64,000 bases of DNA. It comes from Bradyrhizobiaceae bacterium (GTDB lineage Bacteria; Pseudomonadota; Alphaproteobacteria; Rhizobiales; Xanthobacteraceae). The position numbers and the translations under genes were made by a program. Shown here one piece after another: positions 55,857-63,704 of this stretch (positions are counted from its first letter, which is position 1; the number at the start of each line of letters is the position of its first letter). The notes beneath the pieces were generated by a model that was given only the letters and a program-made list of their open reading frames with translations, was not told the origin of the DNA and searched no databases. Location of the stretch: positions 23,528-87,527 of the forward strand of contig CANKHJ010000001.1 in NCBI GenBank assembly GCA_947481635.1, given 5' to 3'.

Positions 55857-55872
55857 AATTTCCAAATTTCAA
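55857..55872. promoter_or_regulatory. AT-rich operator copy 2 (Bug side)
   Basis: AATTTCCAAATTTCAA, the perfect inverted partner of the site at 55976-55991. It lies about 120 bases upstream of the Bug start. It contains the shared 12-mer. Together with copy 3 it could let a regulator loop or control both divergent genes. Confidence 0.65.
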
Positions 55873-55885
55873 ATGCGTTCTTTTT

Positions 55886-55901
55886 CACGCATATCAGCGT
55901 G
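55886..55901. promoter_or_regulatory. palindrome between the two AT-rich sites
   Basis: CACGC-N6-GCGTG, a perfect inverted repeat lying between AT-rich copies 2 and 3, nearer to copy 2. It may bind a second factor or be part of the promoter. Moderately short, so chance cannot be excluded. Confidence 0.4.
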
Positions 55902-55975
55902 TTGATGCGACAGCGCCAAGTTTTCCACAGGGGGCCGCCGGCTGAAGCGCACACCTGTCCCGCGGAACAAATGGC

Positions 55976-55991
55976 TTGAAATTTGGAAATT
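55976..55991. promoter_or_regulatory. AT-rich operator copy 3 (amidohydrolase side)
   Basis: TTGAAATTTGGAAATT, exact reverse complement of the site at 55857-55872, 104 bases from it. It lies about 78 bases before the amidohydrolase start. The core reads AAATTT-GG-AAATTT, two hexamers spaced eight bases. The remaining sequence of the 331-bp divergent region shows no gene. Confidence 0.65.
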
Positions 55992-56068
55992 TTTGACCTG
56001 CTATCCGACATCCCGCCTCACCCCGCGAATGCAGTCCGATTGCGCGGACCATTCGAACGGAGAATGTC

Positions 56069-57298
56069 GTGACTGAGCCCCGTGACAAAGAAGTCCTCCT
56101 CACCGATGCGCGCGTCATCAGCATGGGGGCGGCGGGCATCATCGACAACGGCTACCTCAAGCTTTCCGGAAACCTGATCAGCAAACTCGGGCCGATGAGC
56201 GAACTCACGGCCGAGGAAAAGGCCTCGGGGGATTCGATGCGCGGGCACACGGTGATGCCCGGGCTGATCAACAGCCACATGCATCTGCACATGCTGCGGC
56301 CGAAATTCAAATACGATCCGAAGGACTCCGGCGCGCTCGATACGATGCGCAGCATGCGGTCGGTGTTCAACTGTTTCCGTGAAGGCGTCACGACGATCCG
56401 CGACATGGGGCATCACGACGGCGTGCGCCTCGAGTTGAAGCAACTGTTCCACAGCGGCGTCCTGCTTGGACCGCGCATGGTGATGTCCGGCGACGCATTG
56501 TCGATGAGCTTCGGTCACGCCTGGTGGCTGGTCGACATGGGCATCAAGACCACCGAGGAGTTGACGCATCAGGTCCGCAAGCAGGTCGCCGAAGGCGCGG
56601 ATTTCATCAAGATCATCGCCAGCAACGAAGACCTGAAAAAGCCCGGCTGGGACGGCCTGGTGGTCCCCTGGATGAGCCAGGAAGCCTTGAACGCGACCGT
56701 CGAGATGTCTCACGATTGCGGCATGTTCGTTGCTGTGCACGCCAATGCCTACGAAACCTTGCGCCGCTGCATCGTCGCCAAGGTCGACAGCATCGAACAC
56801 GGGCGCGGGCTCACCCGCGAGCAATGCGTCGAGATGCGTGACATGGGGATGTGGCTGGTGCCGACGCTGTCGCAGCAGAAGCGCGGCGCGGATCCATCAT
56901 CCGGCCGTCCCTGGCAGCCACGCATGGCGGCGATGTATCCACTCGGACAGCAATCGGCGCGTGACGCGGTCGAAGTCGGTGTCCGAATGGCGGGAGGCAC
57001 CGACGTCCAGGGGACCATGGCGGAAGAGGTCCAGTTGTTCCGGGACGCCGGCATGGGCGCCGAAGACTCGCTGCGCACCGTGACGATCAATGGCGCCGAA
57101 ATGCTGAAACTCGATGCCGAGATCGGCAGCCTCGATCCGGGCAAGCGCGCCGACGTCGCGGTGTTCGAAGGCAACCCGCTGGCGGATGCAAGCGCGCTGG
57201 AGAACCTGAAGCGCGTCTATCGCGACGGCAAGCGCCTTGATCGCGAGTTTCTCGATCAGTTCGTCCCGCCTCGGCCGGACTGGAGCGTGGGATCCTAG
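56069..57298 (+). CDS. amidohydrolase family protein
   Basis: 409-residue metal hydrolase of the imidazolonepropionase/prolidase-like branch. The HxH metal motif is His70-x-His72 in NSHMHLH, followed by FIKII (a likely carbamylated or metal-bridging Lys), further His residues and the C-terminal GGTDV Asp. It would hydrolyse a C-N bond of a cyclic or N-acyl substrate. The start is GTG 56069 with GGAG six bases upstream. Its position before tctB-tctA and the divergent Bug gene suggests that its substrate or product is imported by this transporter. Confidence 0.88.
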   Translation: MTEPRDKEVLLTDARVISMGAAGIIDNGYLKLSGNLISKLGPMSELTAEEKASGDSMRGHTVMPGLINSHMHLHMLRPKFKYDPKDSGALDTMRSMRSVFNCFREGVTTIRDMGHHDGVRLELKQLFHSGVLLGPRMVMSGDALSMSFGHAWWLVDMGIKTTEELTHQVRKQVAEGADFIKIIASNEDLKKPGWDGLVVPWMSQEALNATVEMSHDCGMFVAVHANAYETLRRCIVAKVDSIEHGRGLTREQCVEMRDMGMWLVPTLSQQKRGADPSSGRPWQPRMAAMYPLGQQSARDAVEVGVRMAGGTDVQGTMAEEVQLFRDAGMGAEDSLRTVTINGAEMLKLDAEIGSLDPGKRADVAVFEGNPLADASALENLKRVYRDGKRLDREFLDQFVPPRPDWSVGS

Positions 57299-57333
57299 CG
57301 CCTGTGCAAAGAGGCATGAGGAGTCCACAGGCG
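57299..57333 (+). other. hairpin between amidohydrolase and tctB
   Basis: CGCCTGTG (57299-57306) and CACAGGCG (57326-57333), 8-bp perfect arms and a 19-base loop, starting one base after the stop codon. It could be a processing site or a partial terminator separating enzyme and transporter expression. No T run follows. Confidence 0.45.
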
Positions 57334-57435
57334 TGATGCGGCTGCAAGGCCGCGCATGCCGGAACGCTGAGTGGGTGTAAGTTTCAGGCGCAGCCGGGTG
57401 CGACATCACCGGATATCGTGCAACGGATCAGCGCC

Positions 57436-57894
57436 ATGCTGCGACTTTCCATCAAGAGCGCCCAGGACTTCGCCGCGGGCCTGATCTTCGTTGTCACCGG
57501 GCTCGCAGGCCTGTGGTTCGGTTGGAATTATGCGGTCGGGACCATCATCAGGATGGGCCCGGGCTATATGCCGCGCGCGCTGCATGTCATTCTGATCGGC
57601 ATCGGATTATTCCTGATCGCGCAATCCCTCGTGGTGCCGGGGGAGGCGATCCGGCGCGGCCGGTTGCGTCCGCATGTCTTCATCCTGGCGGCGATCATCC
57701 TGTTCGGCCTGATGATCGAACGGTTCGGCCTGATCCCGTCGATCTTTTTCACGACCATTGTCGCCTCGCTGGCCAGCTCCGACGCCAGATGGGTCGAGGC
57801 CGTCGCCCTGGCCGCGGCGCTCGCCGTTGCATCGGCGCTGCTATTCGTGAAGCTGCTCGGTCAGCCGATCGAATTATTCAGCTGGAATTTCTAG
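57436..57894 (+). CDS. tctB: tripartite tricarboxylate transporter small subunit TctB
   Basis: 152-residue membrane protein with four hydrophobic segments, the small subunit of the TTT carrier. MLRLSIKSAQDFAAGLIF and the GMGPGYMPR-like RMGPGYMPRAL are typical. Start uncertain: ATG 57436 fits the family N-terminus; GTG 57418 adds six residues. tctA starts one base after its stop, the usual tight coupling. Confidence 0.9.
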   Translation: MLRLSIKSAQDFAAGLIFVVTGLAGLWFGWNYAVGTIIRMGPGYMPRALHVILIGIGLFLIAQSLVVPGEAIRRGRLRPHVFILAAIILFGLMIERFGLIPSIFFTTIVASLASSDARWVEAVALAAALAVASALLFVKLLGQPIELFSWNF

Positions 57895-57895
57895 C

Positions 57896-59395
57896 ATGGA
57901 GATCTTTCAGAACCTGGCGATGGGATTCGGCGTCGCCTTCACGCCGATCAATCTGCTGCTCTGTCTGTTCGGCTGCCTGATCGGGACCCTGATTGGCGTG
58001 TTGCCCGGGATTGGCCCGCTGGCGACGATCGCGATCCTGCTGCCGGTGACCTTCGGTCTGTCGCCGGCGGGGGCGCTGATCATGCTCTCCGGCATTTATT
58101 ACGGGGCGCAATATGGCGGCTCGACCACGGCGATCCTGCTGCGACTGCCCGGCGAGTCGTCGTCGATCGTGACCTGTATCGACGGCTACCAGATGGCGCT
58201 GAAAGGTCGCGCGGGCTCGGCGCTGGCGATCGCCGCCTTCGGGTCGCTGTTTGCCGGTTGCGTCGGCACCATCCTGATCGGAGTGTTCGGTCCGGCACTG
58301 GCAAAATTCTCGGAAGGATTTCGTTCGCCGGAATACTTCGCGCTGATGGTGTTCGGGCTTACGGCCGCCGTCATCCTCGCCAACGGGTCGCCGGTCAAGG
58401 CGATCGGCATGATCGTGTTCGGCCTCGCACTCGGATTGGTCGGCACCGAGGCGCAGAGCGGAACGGTGCGCTACGCGTTCGGCATTCCGGAATTGTTCGA
58501 CGGCATCGACTTCGTTCCGCTGGCGATGGGATTGTTCGGTTTCGCCGAGATGATGAACAATCTCGACAACACCGAACAGGCGCCGGTGAAAACCGCCAAT
58601 ATCGGCGGCATGACGCCGAACCGCGAGGAAGTGCGTCGCGCCATTCCCGCGGTGCTGCGCGGCACGGCGGTCGGCAGCCTGCTCGGCATTCTGCCGGGGG
58701 GAGGGGCGGTGCTGTCCTCGTTCGCGTCCTACACCCTGGAAAAGCGCATTACCAAATATCCGCACCAATTCGGTGCCGGCGCTGTGGAAGGCGTCGCGGG
58801 ACCTGAATCCGCCAACAATGCCGGCGCGCAGACCTCGTTCATTCCGCTGCTGACGCTCGGGATCCCATCGACGCCGATCATGGCGGTGATGATGGGCGCG
58901 ATGACGATGCAGGGCATTGCGCCCGGCACCGCGATCATCACCGATCGGCCAGAATTATTCTGGGGCATCATCGCCAGCATGTGGATCGGCAACCTGATGC
59001 TGGTGATCATCAATCTTCCGCTGATCGGCATCTGGATCAAATTGCTGCATGTGCCGTATCGGCTGCTGTTTCCGTGCATCCTGGTGCTGTGCTGCGTCGG
59101 CGCCTATTGCATCAGTTCCAGCACCTTCATCGTGTTCCTGATGGCTGGATTTGCGCTGATTGGATATCTGTTCTCCAAGCTCGGATGCGAAGCCGCGCCG
59201 ATGACATTGGGCTTCATCCTGGGGCCGCTGATGGAAGAGCATTTCCGGCGCGCGATGATCTTAGCCGATGGCGACGTAACGATTCTGGTCAGGAGACCCA
59301 TCTCAGCGGTGCTGATCGTCGCGGCGCTTGGCGTCGTGTTCCTGATCGTCTCACCGAGTTTCCGCAAGACCCGCGAGGTCGCGTTCCGCGAGTGA
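57896..59395 (+). CDS. tctA: tripartite tricarboxylate transporter large subunit TctA
   Basis: 499-residue membrane subunit with about 12 hydrophobic segments that moves the substrate using the ion gradient. TctA motifs: GVLPGIGPLATIAILLP, YYGAQYGGSTTAILL, and GILPGGGAVLSSF. Pairs with TctB and the Bug protein at 54742. Substrate unknown. It converges with the ABC permease gene at 59424; no clear terminator is visible in the 28-base gap. Confidence 0.95.
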   Translation: MEIFQNLAMGFGVAFTPINLLLCLFGCLIGTLIGVLPGIGPLATIAILLPVTFGLSPAGALIMLSGIYYGAQYGGSTTAILLRLPGESSSIVTCIDGYQMALKGRAGSALAIAAFGSLFAGCVGTILIGVFGPALAKFSEGFRSPEYFALMVFGLTAAVILANGSPVKAIGMIVFGLALGLVGTEAQSGTVRYAFGIPELFDGIDFVPLAMGLFGFAEMMNNLDNTEQAPVKTANIGGMTPNREEVRRAIPAVLRGTAVGSLLGILPGGGAVLSSFASYTLEKRITKYPHQFGAGAVEGVAGPESANNAGAQTSFIPLLTLGIPSTPIMAVMMGAMTMQGIAPGTAIITDRPELFWGIIASMWIGNLMLVIINLPLIGIWIKLLHVPYRLLFPCILVLCCVGAYCISSSTFIVFLMAGFALIGYLFSKLGCEAAPMTLGFILGPLMEEHFRRAMILADGDVTILVRRPISAVLIVAALGVVFLIVSPSFRKTREVAFRE

Positions 59396-59423
59396 TGCCG
59401 CGTGGCGGCGCGCCGGGGTAGTT

Positions 59424-60179
59424 TCAACGGTTGCGGAGCAGTCGCTGTTCCAGGACCGCGCTCAGCAGAAAGAAAGTGACAGAAATCACGGTCGCGGAAA
59501 GGCTTGCTGCCAGCGCCCGCTGCATCTGCAAATCGGATCGCGCGCCTTCCAGCACATGTCCCAGCCCGCTCGTGCCCATCAGGAATTCCGCGACAATGGC
59601 GGCGAGAACCGCATGCGGCGCCGCGATCCGGAAGCCGGTCAGCCACGACGGCAGCGAGGCAGGCAGCGCCAGCCAGGCCAGATGCTGCCGCTTGGTGGCG
59701 CCGAGGGTCTGAAACAGATCACTGGCCCCGGGAGGCAGAGCCTTGAGGCCCTTTAGCGTGAATACGAACAGCGGAAAGAAGGAAATCAGGATGACGATTG
59801 CGAGTTCGGTCCTGACGTCATAGCCAAGAATGCGAGCGATCACCGGAATGAGCGCGACGATAGGTACCGATGAGAAGATCAGTCCCAATGGAGTGAGGAT
59901 GCCCTCGAACAGTCGCGAGGACCATGCCACGACTGCGACCGTGGTTCCGAGCAGTGTGCCGAGGGCCAATCCGGCGAGAGCCAGGGCGAGGGTGTGAAGA
60001 CCGTTCCAGAAATAGACGGCGGGTTCATTGAGCAGTTGCAATACCACGCTCATCGGACCGGGAAGCACGATCGTGTTCAGCCCCCGTGCCGCGACCCAGA
60101 ACTGCCATAGGACGATCAGTCCGACGATTCCGGAGATTTGTACCAGCAGCAGCTTTGCGGTCCGCAATCCCGTCAGCAA
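59424..60179 (-). CDS. ABC transporter permease (NitT/TauT type), second
   Basis: 251-residue inner-membrane permease with about six hydrophobic segments and the EAA loop (ASDLFQTLGATKRQHLAWLALPASLP). The start is a TTG at 60179; AAGGA lies about nine bases upstream and no ATG fits. It is the last gene of the dioxygenase-ABC operon, 15 bases after the first permease gene. Two different permeases suggest a heterodimeric channel. Confidence 0.87.
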   Translation of the reverse strand: MLTGLRTAKLLLVQISGIVGLIVLWQFWVAARGLNTIVLPGPMSVVLQLLNEPAVYFWNGLHTLALALAGLALGTLLGTTVAVVAWSSRLFEGILTPLGLIFSSVPIVALIPVIARILGYDVRTELAIVILISFFPLFVFTLKGLKALPPGASDLFQTLGATKRQHLAWLALPASLPSWLTGFRIAAPHAVLAAIVAEFLMGTSGLGHVLEGARSDLQMQRALAASLSATVISVTFFLLSAVLEQRLLRNR

Positions 60180-60194
60180 TTCAAGGCATCCTTG

Positions 60195-60950
60195 CTATTG
60201 GAACCGTGCGTGGATGAGGCGTTCGATCAGACCGAAGAGTCCGTAGGCGATGGCCGATATCGCGGTCGCCAGAACGATCGTGCTCCAGAGCAGCGGAATT
60301 TGAAAATTCTGCATGGCGCTGACAATCAGCAGGCCTAGACCACGCGGCGCGCCGAACCATTCGCCGATGATCGCGCCAATCACCGACGCCGGTGCGGCCA
60401 GCCGCAGCCCAGTGATGATGCTCGGTAACGCGTTGGGGAGCTGCAGGCGGTAGAGCTGTTGAGTCTTCGACGCGCCGAGGACACGAAAGACATCCCGATG
60501 CGCCGGGGTGGCCGCCGCCAGTCCCGCCGAGGTCGACACATACATGATGAAGAAGACGTTCAACGCCGAGAGCGCGGACGGTGCCGTCGAGGTGCCGAGC
60601 AGAATGATGAAGAGGGGCGCAATGGCGATGGCCGGAATGGCGTGAACGACCGCGCTCGTCGTGTCGAGCATCGGCCGCAACCGATCGAACATGGAAGCTG
60701 CGACCGCGATCGTAAAGCCGCAGGCGCCGCCGACGGCATACCCGAAGCCCATCGCCCATAACGTCGCCTCGAGCGCGCGGGAAAACAGCCCCCACCGCGA
60801 AGGCTCGATGAGATAGCTGATGACGGTCGTGAAGGGTGGCCAGGTCAACCCGGCGAGTTGATAGGCGCCGATCAATTGCCAGCCGCCGATAAAGAGGGCG
60901 ACGCCGAGGAAGCCGTAAGCAACCGAGGCGCTGCGCGACGCGGAAGCCAT
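60195..60950 (-). CDS. ABC transporter permease (NitT/TauT type), first
   Basis: 251-residue permease with about six membrane segments and the EAA loop (HRDVFRVLGASKTQQLYRLQLPNALPS). ATG 60950 is preceded by GAGGAG within the end of the ATPase gene, which stops two bases earlier; a longer form to 60974 is less likely. Works with the second permease, the ATPase and the binding protein. Confidence 0.9.
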   Translation of the reverse strand: MASASRSASVAYGFLGVALFIGGWQLIGAYQLAGLTWPPFTTVISYLIEPSRWGLFSRALEATLWAMGFGYAVGGACGFTIAVAASMFDRLRPMLDTTSAVVHAIPAIAIAPLFIILLGTSTAPSALSALNVFFIMYVSTSAGLAAATPAHRDVFRVLGASKTQQLYRLQLPNALPSIITGLRLAAPASVIGAIIGEWFGAPRGLGLLIVSAMQNFQIPLLWSTIVLATAISAIAYGLFGLIERLIHARFQ

Positions 60951-60951
60951 C

Positions 60952-61737
60952 TCAGGGCTCCTCGCTGCCGACATAGCCTTCGAGCGATTCTGTCAGGTCA
61001 TCCGCGAGTTGATGAAACAGCGGGTCCCGCATCACCGACGGCGAGCGTGGACGGCCGAACGGCACCGGGAGCACTTTGACGACCCGGCCCGGACGTCCAC
61101 TGAGGACCACCACCCGGTCCGATAGAAACAGCGCTTCGTCCACCGAGTGGGTGATCAGGATTGTCGTGATCGCGTTACGCGCCCAGATGTTTTGAAGCTC
61201 GATGTTCAGATGCCGGCGCGTAACCTGGTCGAGCGCTCCGAACGGCTCATCCAACAGCAAGACATCCGGTTGCAGGATCAACGCCCGAGCGATCGATGCT
61301 CTCTGGCGCATGCCCCCGGAGAGCTGCTTTGGGCGGGCGCGATCGAATTCGGAGAGGCCGACGAGGTTGAGCAATTGATCGATCTGCTGGTCATTCACCG
61401 GGCGGCTGGCGATCCGAAACGGCAGTTCGACATTCTTGCGGACAGTCAGCCATGGCAGCAGCGCGTGGTCCTGGAAGGCGACACCGAGGCGATGATGTTG
61501 CGCCATTTCCGATGGCGGCAGGTCACCGATCGTGACCTGTCCGGCGGTCGGCGCCTCAAGCGCCGCAACCATCCGAAGAATGGTACTCTTGCCGCATCCG
61601 CTCGGCCCGATGAATGAGACGAATTCGCCGGCTTCGATCGTCAGGTCAACGGCATCGACCGCTGCGACGGTCTTTCTTCCAATCGAAAAGGATTTGCTGA
61701 CGTGATTGAGCCTGATCGAAGTGCCCGCACGCTGCAT
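60952..61737 (-). CDS. ABC transporter ATP-binding protein (SsuB/TauB type)
   Basis: 261-residue ATPase. Walker A GPSGCGKST (44-52), signature LSGGMRQRASIARAL, Walker B LLLDEPFGALD and the switch His in LITHSVDEAL are all intact. The order in the operon (dioxygenase, binding protein, ATPase, two permeases) is that of nitrate/sulfonate/pyrimidine-type importers. Four bases separate it from the binding-protein gene. Confidence 0.94.
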   Translation of the reverse strand: MQRAGTSIRLNHVSKSFSIGRKTVAAVDAVDLTIEAGEFVSFIGPSGCGKSTILRMVAALEAPTAGQVTIGDLPPSEMAQHHRLGVAFQDHALLPWLTVRKNVELPFRIASRPVNDQQIDQLLNLVGLSEFDRARPKQLSGGMRQRASIARALILQPDVLLLDEPFGALDQVTRRHLNIELQNIWARNAITTILITHSVDEALFLSDRVVVLSGRPGRVVKVLPVPFGRPRSPSVMRDPLFHQLADDLTESLEGYVGSEEP

Positions 61738-61741
61738 GAGA

Positions 61742-62752
61742 TTAGAGTTTCGCGTGCGCTTCGTCGACGACGGTCAAGTCCGCGATTGAGTTCGCATCCG
61801 GAAGGTCCTTGCGGCCGGTTGCGCGAGCCGCGGCATACATCGGGCCGGACATCTCATTGAGATCGAGTGCGAGGAACTTCCGATTGTCGTTGGCCTTGGT
61901 CAGGGGAATATGCCGCTCGTTCATCAGCCGCTCTTGTGCGAGGTCCAGGCCGTAGTCGCGCCCGAAACGTTCGACCGCCAGGCGGGCTCCTTGCTCGGGC
62001 TGTTCGTCGTTCTTGCGCCAGCCCCGGATAAGCCCCCGGACATATCCAACAACCGCGGGCCGGTTATTGGTCAGGAAGGTCCGCGTGCAGAACAGCACGG
62101 CGCCATAGCTGCGATATCCGAGGTCATCGAAGCTCACAAAGAAGAAGTCTTTTCCGAGCTTCAGGCCCATTTTCTCAACAGCCACGACCTCGTTGGTGCT
62201 GAAGCCGGTATATCCGTCGCCTTGTCCGGCCACGAGCGGCTCCGGTGAGAACCCGGCCGGCACGGCGGTATAGTCGTTGGGCAATCCATTGAGGGTCAAG
62301 GTCGCTTCGACTGCGGCCTTTTGGTTGGCGCCCTGGATGAGAATCTTGCTCTTCAGGAGATCGGCCGGCTTGAGGATCGGCTTGCGTGCGAGGGACAGAA
62401 TGCCGAGCGGAGACTTCGGCTCCGCTGCGGCGATTGCGACCATCTGGTTCCCTTGCGTCAGGGCGTCGAGGAACGGGAACCAGCCAGAATAGCCGATGTC
62501 GCTCGATCCGCCGGCGACTGCAACGACGGCTTGGGGCGTGTTCGGGCCACCGGCGTCAAACGTGACGTCCAGTCCTTCCTTTTCAAAGTACCCCTGGTCG
62601 GCGGCGAGCCATTCCCCTGCGTATTGAGAATTCTTGATCCAGTTGAGCTTCACACGCAGTTTCGCGCGCGCCGTCTGCGCATGGGCCGCATAGGAGGGCA
62701 GGAGGGTCGCAGCTCCGACCAGTCCAAGAAAATGTCGCCGATTGGTGTTCAT
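61742..62752 (-). CDS. ABC transporter substrate-binding protein (NMT1/ThiY-like)
   Basis: 336 residues, exported; the N-terminus NRRHFLGLVGAATLLPSYA with twin arginines looks like a Tat or Sec signal (about 1-26). NWIKNSQYAGEWLAADQGYF and GLDVTFDAGGPNTPQ are the typical start of NMT1/ThiY-type binding proteins for pyrimidines or sulfonates. The ligand is not known; co-occurrence with a TauD-type dioxygenase favours a sulfonate or aryl ether. ATG 62752 is preferred; the upstream open frame to 62875 overlaps the dioxygenase gene. Confidence 0.9.
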   Translation of the reverse strand: MNTNRRHFLGLVGAATLLPSYAAHAQTARAKLRVKLNWIKNSQYAGEWLAADQGYFEKEGLDVTFDAGGPNTPQAVVAVAGGSSDIGYSGWFPFLDALTQGNQMVAIAAAEPKSPLGILSLARKPILKPADLLKSKILIQGANQKAAVEATLTLNGLPNDYTAVPAGFSPEPLVAGQGDGYTGFSTNEVVAVEKMGLKLGKDFFFVSFDDLGYRSYGAVLFCTRTFLTNNRPAVVGYVRGLIRGWRKNDEQPEQGARLAVERFGRDYGLDLAQERLMNERHIPLTKANDNRKFLALDLNEMSGPMYAAARATGRKDLPDANSIADLTVVDEAHAKL

Positions 62753-62810
62753 GGTTTCTCTCAGCAAAGGTGAGCGGTCATTGGGGAAACGAAAAGGCCT
62801 GCGCGCGACG

Positions 62811-63704
62811 TCAGTAGGGGACTTCCCCCCGAACCGACGTGCGCCAGATATGCCGTCGGTAGCGATCCCGGTCATAGTCGGTCGCGGTGTGCATGGTTCC
62901 CCGGTTGTCCCAGATCACGACATCGCGCGGCTGCCATTTGTGGCTATAGACGAAATCATTGTTGAGCGTGTGAGCAACGAGTTTATCGATTAGCGCACGG
63001 GCTTCGGTCTCTTCGAGGCCTTCGATGCTCGCGAGACTGTCGCCGCCAAGATACAGGCTTGCACGACCATTCGTCGGGTTGGTCCTCACCAGGGGGTGCG
63101 TCACGTCGGGCACGCGGTCGCGCTGGTCTTGACGGAGCTCGGTGGTGACCGCGTTGTTCTTGCGATACGCGCTATTTCCTTCGCGCATATAGAGGTAGCT
63201 CTGAATGGTCCGGAGCCCACGAAGCGACTGACGGAATTCAGCTTGAAGTCGTTCATAAGCGCCTTGGGTGCTGACGAACAAAGTGTCCGCGCCCTCCGCC
63301 GGTGTTTCTACCCCGTAAAGCAGGGTATAGGCCGTGGGTTTTGCGAGATACGCCTGGTCGGTATGCCAGCCGAACCCGTCTTTCGGGTTGCCGATCGGCT
63401 TGCCGTTCTCGACAATGTTCGAAATGACGTAGATCTCGGGCTGATCTTTCATCCTGTATTGATCGAGCACGTGCCACTCAAGCTCGCCCATGAGCCGGGC
63501 CAGTTCGACGAATTCAGATGCGGTAAGCGTCTGATCGCGGATGACGACGACCGAATGAGCCGCGAGGGCATCAAGCAGCGACGTGCAATCGCCCTGTTTG
63601 ATGAGGTCTCTCAGATCGGTGCCGATCACCTCAGCACCAAGGACACCTGACAATGGCTGCGTCGGCAGCGGCTTGCTCGGGCGCTGTGTTGCGGGCTGCA
63701 TCAT
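62811..63704 (-). CDS. TauD/TfdA-type 2-oxoglutarate dioxygenase
   Basis: 297-residue Fe(II)/2-oxoglutarate enzyme that hydroxylates its substrate, often releasing sulfite or a side chain. Iron ligands are His114 and Asp116 in GWHTDQAY and His272 in GTMHTATDYD; Arg283/284 should bind 2-oxoglutarate. First gene of the operon, with AAGAGGAG four bases before ATG 63704. Substrate not determined: taurine, alkylsulfonate, or phenoxyacetate-like compounds are options. Confidence 0.9.
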   Translation of the reverse strand: MMQPATQRPSKPLPTQPLSGVLGAEVIGTDLRDLIKQGDCTSLLDALAAHSVVVIRDQTLTASEFVELARLMGELEWHVLDQYRMKDQPEIYVISNIVENGKPIGNPKDGFGWHTDQAYLAKPTAYTLLYGVETPAEGADTLFVSTQGAYERLQAEFRQSLRGLRTIQSYLYMREGNSAYRKNNAVTTELRQDQRDRVPDVTHPLVRTNPTNGRASLYLGGDSLASIEGLEETEARALIDKLVAHTLNNDFVYSHKWQPRDVVIWDNRGTMHTATDYDRDRYRRHIWRTSVRGEVPY

